A stretch of 57,780 nucleotides of DNA from an uncultured Verrucomicrobia subdivision 3 bacterium (lineage in GTDB: Bacteria; Verrucomicrobiota; Verrucomicrobiia; Limisphaerales; UBA11358): assembly GCA_903872345.1 (NCBI GenBank), contig CAIQKM010000086.1, positions 1-57,780 on the forward strand. The letters run 5' to 3'. The position numbers were made by a program, and so were the translations under genes. Below, piece after piece: positions 50,997 through 57,780 of the stretch (position 1 is its first letter; every line of letters begins with the position of its first letter). The notes under the pieces were generated by a model, which saw only the letters and a list, made by a program, of their open reading frames with translations, made no database searches and was not told the DNA's origin.

Positions 50997-53639
50997 TCAG
51001 CGGGTCGCCCCGACACGGTAGAAGAACGGGCCGCTGCCAATCGCATTGGTATCGGTGAAGCTGGTCGTACCGGCCTGGCCAATGATGTTCGTGGCAATGA
51101 TCGTCAGCGGCACGGTCAGGTCCGAGCCCCGTTGCACCAGATAATTCACGCCGCTGACGCTCGGCCAGGTGAGGGTGGCGTAGGAGAAGTCACTCGCCGG
51201 CGCGACGGAGTTTAATTGCAACTTCGATGCGGCGTTGGTGGGATTCGTGCCGGCAATCCACTCGGCATAATTGCTGAAGCCGTCCCCGTCGGCATCCAAG
51301 GTGTCCGCCGAGCCGTCGGTGGGCAGGCCGTATTGTTGCAAATAGGCATAGGAAATCACCGAGGCGGGCGATTGCACTTCATACGCGCCGATATCCACCG
51401 TGCCGCCGGCAACGCGCGGGTTCCCGTCGAAGTCGGTGGTTCCCGAGACCCATGTATTATTTCCCGAATTGATGCAGGGCGAAGTGGATTGCAGGTGAAA
51501 ATCGCCGGCGGCGAGATTTACAAGTGCGGGGTCGTTGGTCTGGTTGGCGTAGCCACTCGTGGGCGGCGGGGTGGTGTCGGAAAAGATCATCGTTACGGTG
51601 CCGCTGTAATTGGGGCCAAACGGCGCGGTGTTGTAATAGACGATGCAATTGGTCGCTCCGCTGGCGTTCACCCCGCCGCCGGTGCTGCTGGCGGTGTTGC
51701 TCACAATCGTGCAGTTGACGAGCGCGCAGCGATACGCGGCGCCGCCTTCCGAAGCCAGATTGCGGACCAACAGACTGTTATTAAAGGAGGTGGAAACCCC
51801 GGCCCCGCCTTCGGACGAGGCGCGGTTGCTGGCGATAAGCGAACTGCTCGCAATACTATTGTAAAGTCCGCCGCCGTTGATCGCCGCGTTGTTGCTGACC
51901 ACGCAGCCGCTGAGGGTGCTGTAGCCCGCGCCGCCGCCACCGCCGCTCACGCCCGACATCAGGTTGCCGGTGAGCAGACAGTTGGTCAACGTACCGTAAA
52001 ATGCCCCGCCACCGTAGTTGCCCGTGGCCTGATTTTGGCTGATCGTGCAATTAACCAGGGTGTTGGAAGCCGCGCCGCCGCCGTTGATGGCCGTATTGTT
52101 GGTCAGCACGCAATTGACCAGTGTGCCTTGAAATGCCGCGCCGCCCAGCCATGCCGCCGTGTTTCCGCCAAAGACGCAGTTGGAGACGGTCACGCCCGAA
52201 GCTTCACAATAGACGCCCCCGCCACACACTTCCCGTGTGACCGGCCCGTTCAGAAACGCCCCGCCGTTCGTCAACGTGAAGCCGGCCAGCGCCGCGCCAT
52301 TGGTCAGATAGGCGCAGCGGACCGTGGTGGTGCCGTGCACGCCGAGGATGAAGGTCGCCGCCGCGCCGTTTACGCCTTGGACGGTCACGGCCTTGTCCAC
52401 CGTCAGGCGGTTGAGCGTGGTCCAGCCGGCCGCCGCGCGACCGCCGAATTTGTAGGTGCCGCTGTTCACGGCAATGAAATCTCCCGGACTCGCGGCATCC
52501 ACCGCATCCTGGATGTTGGTCGCGGCGGTGAGCCAGTTGGTGAAGGGGGCGACCGGATTGGTGCTGTTGACGTCCACAAAACGCACCGTGTTTGCGAACT
52601 GGTTTTCATACGGGCCCAGATCCACCGCACTGCCAATGGTGCGCGCGTTGCCGTCCAGGTCCAGCCCGGCGGGGGCGGCGCTGTTGGAGCCGGTGTTGAC
52701 GCAGGGCGAACTGGGCAGCAGCCGGAAGTTGCCGGCGGCCGGATTCACGAACTGCGGCGCGTTGGTAAAATTGGCGCCGTTGAGCAGCCCCAGGCCGTTG
52801 GTCACGGCCACGCAGCAGTTGTAGATGCCGATGTTGTAGCCGTTGGTGCCGCTGGGCAGGTTGGCGCCGATGGCGTTGTAATACAAAATGCAATTATACA
52901 GCGTGCCGCCGTAGGCCGCGCCGCCGCCGAGCGTGGCGTAGTTGCCCACGAAGGTGCAGTTGCGCGTCGTGCCATTGTAAACCCCGCCGCCGTAAGCGGT
53001 CGCGTAATTACTTAGGACCAGGCAATTGTTCAGGCCGGCGTAAATTGCCGCGCCCCCGCCATAGCTGCCGTACGTGGTGTTGCCGGCGAAAATGCAGTTA
53101 TAAAAAGTTCCCTGATAGGCGCCGCCGCCGTCAAATTTGGCAGCATTGCCGGTGATAATGCAGTTGGAGACGATCACTGTGCTCTGGCCGTTGGCGTAAA
53201 TGCCGCCGCCGTAGCCGGTGATGGTGGTGGCGCCCCCCGTGAGCGTGAAGCCGGTGAGCGAGGCACCGCCCGTCAGGTACGCACAGCGGACCGCGCTCGT
53301 ACCGTTGGTGGTGCCCGGCACCTGATAGCCCTTGATGATCGTCACCGCCGGGCCGTTGACGCTCTGCACGGCCACGGCTTTGGTAACATACACGCGGTTC
53401 GATGACCCGAAGAAGGAAACGCCGCCCGTCTGATAGACCCCGTTGGTCACCAGAATCGTGTCCGAGGTGTTGGCCGCGTTGATGGCGTCGTTGATGTTGT
53501 TGGCCGCATTCGCCCAACTGGTGTAAGGCAGTTGCGGACTCGCGCAGCCCGGATCCACAAAACGAGTGACCGCCGGGGAGCAAATGATCCCGATATTCAG
53601 CAGAAAAACAACCCCAAGGATGAGCTTTAAGATGTTCAT
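50997..53639 (-). CDS. Secreted beta-helix protein (choice-of-anchor Q type) with Ca-binding-like tail
   Basis: 880 residues, starting at the ATG at 53639 because the signal (ILKLILGVVFLLNIGIICSP) follows. Two helix units begin with the WANAANNINDAI and WLTAATNIQDAV patterns (about 35 and 370). Between them are glycine-rich GGGAYQG repeats. Near 780-797 is DADGDGFSNYAEWIAGTNP, resembling thrombospondin type-3/dockerin calcium loops. The C-terminus ends FFYRVGATR, like the FxRL ends of the other large proteins here. No catalytic site is seen. Confidence 0.88.
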   Translation of the reverse strand: MNILKLILGVVFLLNIGIICSPAVTRFVDPGCASPQLPYTSWANAANNINDAINAANTSDTILVTNGVYQTGGVSFFGSSNRVYVTKAVAVQSVNGPAVTIIKGYQVPGTTNGTSAVRCAYLTGGASLTGFTLTGGATTITGYGGGIYANGQSTVIVSNCIITGNAAKFDGGGAYQGTFYNCIFAGNTTYGSYGGGAAIYAGLNNCLVLSNYATAYGGGVYNGTTRNCTFVGNYATLGGGAAYGGTLYNCILYYNAIGANLPSGTNGYNIGIYNCCVAVTNGLGLLNGANFTNAPQFVNPAAGNFRLLPSSPCVNTGSNSAAPAGLDLDGNARTIGSAVDLGPYENQFANTVRFVDVNSTNPVAPFTNWLTAATNIQDAVDAASPGDFIAVNSGTYKFGGRAAAGWTTLNRLTVDKAVTVQGVNGAAATFILGVHGTTTVRCAYLTNGAALAGFTLTNGGAFLNGPVTREVCGGGVYCEASGVTVSNCVFGGNTAAWLGGAAFQGTLVNCVLTNNTAINGGGAASNTLVNCTISQNQATGNYGGGAFYGTLTNCLLTGNLMSGVSGGGGGAGYSTLSGCVVSNNAAINGGGLYNSIASSSLIASNRASSEGGAGVSTSFNNSLLVRNLASEGGAAYRCALVNCTIVSNTASSTGGGVNASGATNCIVYYNTAPFGPNYSGTVTMIFSDTTPPPTSGYANQTNDPALVNLAAGDFHLQSTSPCINSGNNTWVSGTTDFDGNPRVAGGTVDIGAYEVQSPASVISYAYLQQYGLPTDGSADTLDADGDGFSNYAEWIAGTNPTNAASKLQLNSVAPASDFSYATLTWPSVSGVNYLVQRGSDLTVPLTIIATNIIGQAGTTSFTDTNAIGSGPFFYRVGATR

Positions 53640-53854
53640 GTTGGCTACGCTAATGTTTTTTATTCCGAACGGGTAAAGCAATCCTAATTTGCCGTGCGAA
53701 TGTTACAATTGGCGCATGGTAACACCGCCCCGGGACCGCCCCGGGACGCGACTTTCAAGCCGCCTCCGGAAAAGAACAAAAATGGCCGCTCCGACTGCCC
53801 CAGAGCGCCAGCCCTCCATCCTCCATCCTCGCTGCTTTGCGCCCCGCGCCCCGG

Positions 53855-54868
53855 TCACGCCGCCTTCGGCGCGGCGCTGCTCTTGCGCACAATCAACTCG
53901 GCGGTCAGGCGCTTGGACTGGATGATCTCGCCATTGATCAGGCTCATCAGCGCCTCCACGGCGGCGACGCCCAGGCGGTACTTGGGCTGGCGCACCGTGG
54001 TAAGCGGCACCCGGTAAAATTCAGCCGTCAGGATGTTGCCGAAGCCGACCATCGAGACATCGTCGGGAATCTTGATGCCCTGGGAAATCAGCGTTTCCGC
54101 GCAGCCGATCGCCACCAGGTCGCTGGCCGTCTGGATGGCGGTGGGATGACAGTTCTCGTTCAGCATCTGGAGCGCGGCCTTGGTGCCGTCCTCGATGGTG
54201 TTGCCCGCCTGGAAGACCAGCTTGTCGTCCGGTTCCAAACCCGCATCGCGCAGCGCGCGGCGGTAACCTTCAAACCGTTCGTGCGCCCACGGGGCCGACT
54301 GCGGTCCCGTCAGATAGGCGATTTGTTTGTGCCCCAGTTCAATCAGATGCTTCGTGGCGTTGTAGCTGGCAATGACGTTCTCAATGTCAATGTTCGGAAA
54401 GGACTTGCAGAACGGGGCGGGGGAACCCATCAGCACCGCCGGAATCTTGCGGGCAAGCACTTCCTGATAAATGCGCGCCTCGGCTTCAAACCGGTAAACG
54501 GGCGTGATCAGCAGGCCATCCACCCGGCGGGAGAGCAGACGCCGCAGGCAGGCGTCTTCGCGTTCCGGCTTGTTCAGCGTCTGGGCAATCACCACATCGT
54601 ACCCGAGGTCGTGGGCGCGTTCTTCAATCGCAAACACGATGCGCGCATAGATCGGATTCGTCGTGGCCGGGATGACCAGGCCGAACAGCTTCGTGCTTTT
54701 GCTGCGCAGTCCCTGGGCGCTGGAGTCCGGCACATAACCCATCTGCTGGGCGAGGGCCTTGATCTTGGCGCGCGTGGCTTCAGACACATCCGGTTCGCCG
54801 CGCAGGGCCTTGGAAATCGTCATTACCGAATAGCCGGAGACACGGGCGATATCTTTGAGTCGGGTCAT
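53855..54868 (-). CDS. LacI-family transcriptional regulator
   Basis: About 337 residues from the ATG at 54868 (MTRLKDIARVSG). An ATG at 54937, directly after the nadK stop (TGAATG), would add 23 residues before the DNA-binding domain and could allow translational coupling. The helix-turn-helix is SVMTISKALRGE. The hinge is QGLRSKSTK, followed by the periplasmic-binding fold (LFGLVIPATTNPIYARIV, VDGLLITP, NVIASYNATKHLIELGH, AIQTASDLVAIG, DDVSMVGFGN). It probably binds a sugar or nucleoside. The sugar gene it controls is not obvious; it follows nadK on the strand. Confidence 0.92.
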   Translation of the reverse strand: MTRLKDIARVSGYSVMTISKALRGEPDVSEATRAKIKALAQQMGYVPDSSAQGLRSKSTKLFGLVIPATTNPIYARIVFAIEERAHDLGYDVVIAQTLNKPEREDACLRRLLSRRVDGLLITPVYRFEAEARIYQEVLARKIPAVLMGSPAPFCKSFPNIDIENVIASYNATKHLIELGHKQIAYLTGPQSAPWAHERFEGYRRALRDAGLEPDDKLVFQAGNTIEDGTKAALQMLNENCHPTAIQTASDLVAIGCAETLISQGIKIPDDVSMVGFGNILTAEFYRVPLTTVRQPKYRLGVAAVEALMSLINGEIIQSKRLTAELIVRKSSAAPKAA

Positions 54869-54937
54869 TTTAGAGGGAGCTTGGGGCAGGGCGGAGCCTG
54901 CCGGCGTTGGATTAAATGGATTCAAACCGCGTTTCAT

Positions 54938-55822
54938 TCACAGGTAGGCGCCGCGCCAGTGGAGCTTGCGCCGCAAGGCTTCGAAGAAGGGGCTGTCCGC
55001 CAAGTGTACCAGCCGGGCGGTGCGGCGGCTGCGGCGGATGGTGATTTCGTCGCCCGCGTCCAATTCGCCCACCATCTGGCCGTCGGCGTTCAACACCGTT
55101 TCACCGGCCGAACTGACCGCCTTCACCCGGATGGTGGCCGAGAGCGGCATAATAATGGAACGGTTGGACAGCGCGTGCGGGCAAATCGGCGTGAGGGCAA
55201 ACACGTCGGCCGTGGGCATCACAATGGCCCCGCCCGCCGCCAGCGAATAGGCCGTGGACCCCGTGGGGGAACTGACAATCAGCCCGTCGCAGCGATAGCG
55301 GGTCACCAATTCATCGTTCACGCTCACATCCAGGGCGATCAGCCGGGAGACGGCCCCGCGGTTGATCACAATGTCATTCAGCGCCGTGGTCTGGATTTTT
55401 TTGCCCCGCCCGATGCCTTCCGCCTCGATCAGGGCGTGGGGTTCAAAGCGGAATTCGCCGCGCCAGACGGATTTGAGCGCCGGGGCCAGCGCATGGGAGG
55501 GCACGGCGGTGAGAAAACCCAGGCCGCCAATGTTCACTCCCAGCATGGGGGTGTTGGAACCGTCAATCTCCCGGGCGGCATGCAGCATCGTGCCGTCGCC
55601 GCCGAACACCAGCAGCAGATCCACCGAATTGGCCAGGCTGGCGGCATCGGGCTGCACCTCGCACTTCAGACCGGAGAGCTGGGCGGTGATGGCATCGCAC
55701 GCCACCGTGCGGCCGGCCCGGCGGATCAGACTGGCGGCCGCGCGCACGCTGACGGCGCACGCGGATTTTTCCGCGTTCCCCATCAGTCCGATGCGTTTGA
55801 AGTTGTCAGCCAGCTTTTTCAA
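54938..55822 (-). CDS. nadK: NAD(+)/NADH kinase
   Basis: A 294-residue cytoplasmic kinase making NADP+ from NAD+. The hallmark GGDGT is at residues 74-78, with LGVNIGGLGFLTA, LNDIVINRG and SPTGSTAYSLAAGG later, the last being the conserved NAD-kinase motif. The length is typical. It overlaps the tlyA gene upstream by 17 bases and is followed by the LacI gene with no spacer, so the three genes form one operon. Confidence 0.95.
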   Translation of the reverse strand: MKKLADNFKRIGLMGNAEKSACAVSVRAAASLIRRAGRTVACDAITAQLSGLKCEVQPDAASLANSVDLLLVFGGDGTMLHAAREIDGSNTPMLGVNIGGLGFLTAVPSHALAPALKSVWRGEFRFEPHALIEAEGIGRGKKIQTTALNDIVINRGAVSRLIALDVSVNDELVTRYRCDGLIVSSPTGSTAYSLAAGGAIVMPTADVFALTPICPHALSNRSIIMPLSATIRVKAVSSAGETVLNADGQMVGELDAGDEITIRRSRRTARLVHLADSPFFEALRRKLHWRGAYL

Positions 55823-56540
55823 TTAACGTTAAAAATTCTTTGTTCCCGGCCGGGCCGAGCAGGGGAGATTCAACCACACCCCGCCACGAAAGACCAGCCT
55901 CCGCCGCCACAAATTCCTGCAACTCCGCCAGCACCCGGCTGTGGATCGCCCCGTCGGTGATCACCCCGCGCCCCTTGTCCGCCTCCTCCTTGCCCGCCTC
56001 AAACTGTGGTTTGATCAGCGCCACGATCCGGCCGCCCGGCTGGATCAGCGGAATCGCCGGCGGCAGGATTTTCTTGAGCGAAATGAACGAGCAATCAATC
56101 ACCGCGAGATCCGCCGGGGCCGGAAACTGCTCCGGCTTCAGATGCCGGGCGTTCGTCTTTTCCATTACCACCACGCGGGGATCCCGCCGCAGCTTCCAGG
56201 CGAGCTGGCCCTGGCCCACATCCACCGCGAATACCTTCACCACTCCCGCCTGCAACAGGCAATCGGTGAACCCCCCGGTGGAGGCGCCCAGGTCCAGCGC
56301 CGTCAGGCCGGTCACATTCAGTTGAAAATGGGTCAGCGCGTGTTCCAGCTTGTGGCCGCCGCGGCTCACATACTTCTCCGGGGCCGTCAGCGTCACCTCA
56401 TCGTCTGGGGCCACCGTATCGCTCGCCTTCTTGGCGGGATGACCGTTAATGCGCACCTGACCGGCCAGAACGGCGCGCTTGGCGCGTTCCCGGCTGTCAC
56501 AGAGCCCGCGTTCCACGAGGGCTTGGTCAATGCGTATCAT
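55806..56540 (-). CDS. tlyA: TlyA-family rRNA methyltransferase / hemolysin-like
   Basis: A 244-residue protein of the TlyA family. An N-terminal S4 domain (MIRIDQALVERGLCDSRERA and VRINGHPAKKAS) is followed by an FtsJ-like methyltransferase: EKYVSRGGHKLEHAL, LDLGASTGGFTDCLLQAG, VDVGQGQLAWKL, and IDCSFISLKKILP, then IKPQFEAGKEE. It would add 2'-O-methyl groups to ribosomal RNA. The start is the ATG at 56540; longer readings give an unrelated leader. tlyA followed by nadK is a common arrangement. Confidence 0.93.
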   Translation of the reverse strand: MIRIDQALVERGLCDSRERAKRAVLAGQVRINGHPAKKASDTVAPDDEVTLTAPEKYVSRGGHKLEHALTHFQLNVTGLTALDLGASTGGFTDCLLQAGVVKVFAVDVGQGQLAWKLRRDPRVVVMEKTNARHLKPEQFPAPADLAVIDCSFISLKKILPPAIPLIQPGGRIVALIKPQFEAGKEEADKGRGVITDGAIHSRVLAELQEFVAAEAGLSWRGVVESPLLGPAGNKEFLTLIEKAG

Positions 56541-57215
56541 GTATAACGTTAATCTTTGACGATTCTGCGCCTCGCCACAAGCTTGGAAGGGACGGCGACA
56601 GTTGAAATTTTCAATCGCCAATAGCCAATTTGAACCGCGAACCACGCGAAAAGGGACGCTCTGGATGGGGTATGAACGCGCAGGCGCGGAGAGCGGGGAG
56701 AAACGCTGAGGAATGGCGTTCGCCCGGGAGGCGGCGGAGGGCCGCACGCATTCCAAGACGCTGGCGCGCGGGTTCGACGGTTGGCGTTAACGTGAAGCGT
56801 TTTGGAGATGCCACCGCCTTCTGGAGTTTTGTCCCCATGTACTGCGAATATGCCAATGTCAATGTGGTCTGCTGTGTCCGCCTCAGCACCGTAGGCGCGA
56901 CATCTTGGTGGAACCCCGGCCCCAAAAATGTTCAAGCTCCGTCAGGAGCGGAATATTCAGCAACGGGGTAATCGATGTCGCCCCTGACGGGCTTGATTTT
57001 TGCGGCGGTGGAAAACTACAAAGATGCCGCTCCTCCGGAGCTTCACCGGCGGTCGCTGGCTTTGCCAAGCGACAGCATGGGTGGGGCGTTTGCGAAAATA
57101 CCTGACAAAGCGGGCAAAAACGGTAGCGTTGAAGCATGAAACGCAATGGAGCTGGCAAGAACATTTGGTTTACCCAGTGCTCCTTATCACCTTTCAGGTG
57201 GCGTTTGTGGATATC
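56541..57215. other. Repeat-rich intergenic region
   Basis: 675 bases with no convincing gene. About 56640-56800 is GC-rich and resembles degraded repeat sequence (GGGCCGCACGCATTCCAAGA, then CGCTGGCGCGC). From 56934 on is the inverted-repeat element described separately. The AT content rises after about 57100. Confidence 0.5.
56934..57043. repeat. Intergenic repeat element with CTCC-GGAG inverted ends
   Basis: AAGCTCCG-TCA-GGAGCGG (56934-56951) and its near complement CCGCTCCTCCGGAGCTT (57027-57043) flank a central GCCCCTGACGGGC. The three GC-rich modules and their spacing are like a widely dispersed non-coding repeat that I recall from related phyla; this is by recollection and not checked. 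Confidence 0.55.
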
Positions 57216-57599
57216 ATGAATAATCCAGCTCTCCAGCAAGTATTGACCGAATCTCGGACTCGGTTAGAAATCATTGCCAAAAGACAGGGAATTAATTTGA
57301 ACATAATCCAACAGCCATTGATTACACCCGATTTGCGGGGGCTCTGCGATGTGCTGGCACTCTGTCCAGACGACGCGGCCGCTGAACGAGCTGTCAAGCG
57401 ACACGTTCATGCAGTAGCCGGATTTTTGTTCGCATCACGCGATATTGCCGGTGCATTTGAGAGTGGTAGGTATACTAATTGTGAGGTTCCAAATCAGGAG
57501 ATTTGTCCATATTTTTACATTTCGAGATATGTTAGTTCACAGATAGATATGATTGATGATTTTATGCGAGAAAAACGTGAAGAAGAAGGCAATGATTAA
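57216..57599 (+). CDS. Unrecognised small protein
   Basis: A 127-residue protein from the ATG at 57216 (MNNPALQQVLTESRTRLEII). It is mostly helical with a mixed charge pattern; AAAERAVKRHVHAVAGFLFASRD is the most regular helix, and the end (IDDFMREKREEEGND) is acidic. No motif, signal or membrane segment is seen. In-frame starts further upstream lie within the repeat region and give an unlikely leader. Base composition is more AT-rich than most of the window. Real but unassigned, with moderate confidence. Confidence 0.6.
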   Translation: MNNPALQQVLTESRTRLEIIAKRQGINLNIIQQPLITPDLRGLCDVLALCPDDAAAERAVKRHVHAVAGFLFASRDIAGAFESGRYTNCEVPNQEICPYFYISRYVSSQIDMIDDFMREKREEEGND

Positions 57600-57780
57600 A
57601 TATTTGACCATGACAACTAACACTCGACGTAACAACATCCGTTAAGAGTGCGTCTGAAAAAGGAAATTGGGGGTGTTTTGGCAGAGTCTGACGGCCAAAT
57701 AAATGCACAAAACACTTGATCTGCTTGCTTGCTTTTGCGGCTGTCATTCGCGGTAGCGCCAGTGGGGCGATGAAAAAAGC
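57600..57780. other. Window end, no gene assigned
   Basis: No convincing gene. A weak minus-strand frame running to the window edge cannot be judged without further sequence. Confidence 0.4.

Noticed and set aside
56541..56800. A tRNA or structured RNA in the GC-rich part (GGGTTCGACGGTTGG).
   Set aside because: The T-loop-like sequence has no matching acceptor or anticodon arms.
1..57640. ACAACTAAC occurs at both window ends (complement at 12-20, plus strand near 57618-57626) and was considered as an integron attC core.
   Set aside because: The seven-base core does not fit the usual RYYYAAC/GTTRRRY rule, no matching second box at a proper distance was found, and no integrase is present. A chance match is likely.

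Overview
The window reads as chromosomal DNA of a Verrucomicrobiota bacterium, probably from the Limisphaerales/Pedosphaerales side of the phylum. This is inferred from family content, not from a marker gene: large secreted beta-helix ('choice-of-anchor Q') and autotransporter-associated beta-strand proteins with FxRL-type C-terminal ends, two pseudopilins of the SFADGH class, a PEP-CTERM protein, a DUF1800/DUF1501 pair, and ECF sigma factors next to a TPR serine/threonine kinase. The DNA is GC-rich except for a clear AT-rich stretch at about 20.94-22.43 kb and the last 0.6 kb. No rRNA, tRNA, transposase or CRISPR array was seen.

Layout. 0.1-2.7 kb: a secreted lipoprotein whose C-terminus stops inside a repeated module. 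3.0-9.3 kb: a plus-strand run with rhamnulokinase, an aminotransferase, a lone fumarase-type beta subunit, and a complete nickel ECF transporter (nikMN fusion, nikQ, nikO) followed by its repressor nikR. 9.6-11.8 kb: an eight-haem cytochrome fused to HEAT-like and TPR repeats. 11.9-19.6 kb: minus-strand genes for two pseudopilins, an FAD oxidoreductase, a cupin, a redox/sigma cluster (peroxiredoxin, anti-sigma, ECF sigma, AhpD-like protein), an M23 peptidase and a lipoprotein. 19.7-23.1 kb: a 33-residue lysine/arginine-rich protein with its own terminator, a secreted protein, an AT-rich orphan protein kinase, and a vapBC pair. 23.2-31.0 kb: a 1340-residue beta-helix protein, a PEP-CTERM protein, and an M13 metallopeptidase flanked by inverted repeats. 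31.1-32.2 kb: a pocket with brnT, an odd antitoxin, DUF1883 and an orphan antitoxin. 32.2-37.6 kb: gltX, a sigma/anti-sigma-like/Spy-like stress cluster, and hemL. 37.6-45.9 kb: ECF sigma, TPR kinase and a 1679-residue beta-strand-repeat protein. 46.1-49.9 kb: a PHP phosphatase and the DUF1800/DUF1501 pair. 50.1-50.9 kb: a DUF433/DUF5615 toxin-antitoxin pair. 51.0-56.5 kb: another beta-helix protein, then the tlyA-nadK-lacI run. 56.5-57.8 kb: repeat-rich intergenic DNA and one unrecognised gene.

How the genes fit together. The nickel genes form one compact unit with 4-base overlaps, ending in the nickel-sensing repressor. The 15.8-17.9 kb and 33.8-36.2 kb clusters look like envelope or oxidative stress circuits, each with an ECF sigma factor and a plausible membrane or zinc-binding partner. 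Three toxin-antitoxin type pairs, an orphan antitoxin and an orphan kinase lie at junctions between housekeeping genes.

The structures least explained by standard annotation are: (i) a paired-hairpin intergenic element present twice with identical 118-base hairpin spacing; (ii) the tiny basic protein with a dedicated terminator; (iii) the AT-rich kinase with a C-terminal domain I do not recognise; and (iv) the brnT/DUF1883 pocket.
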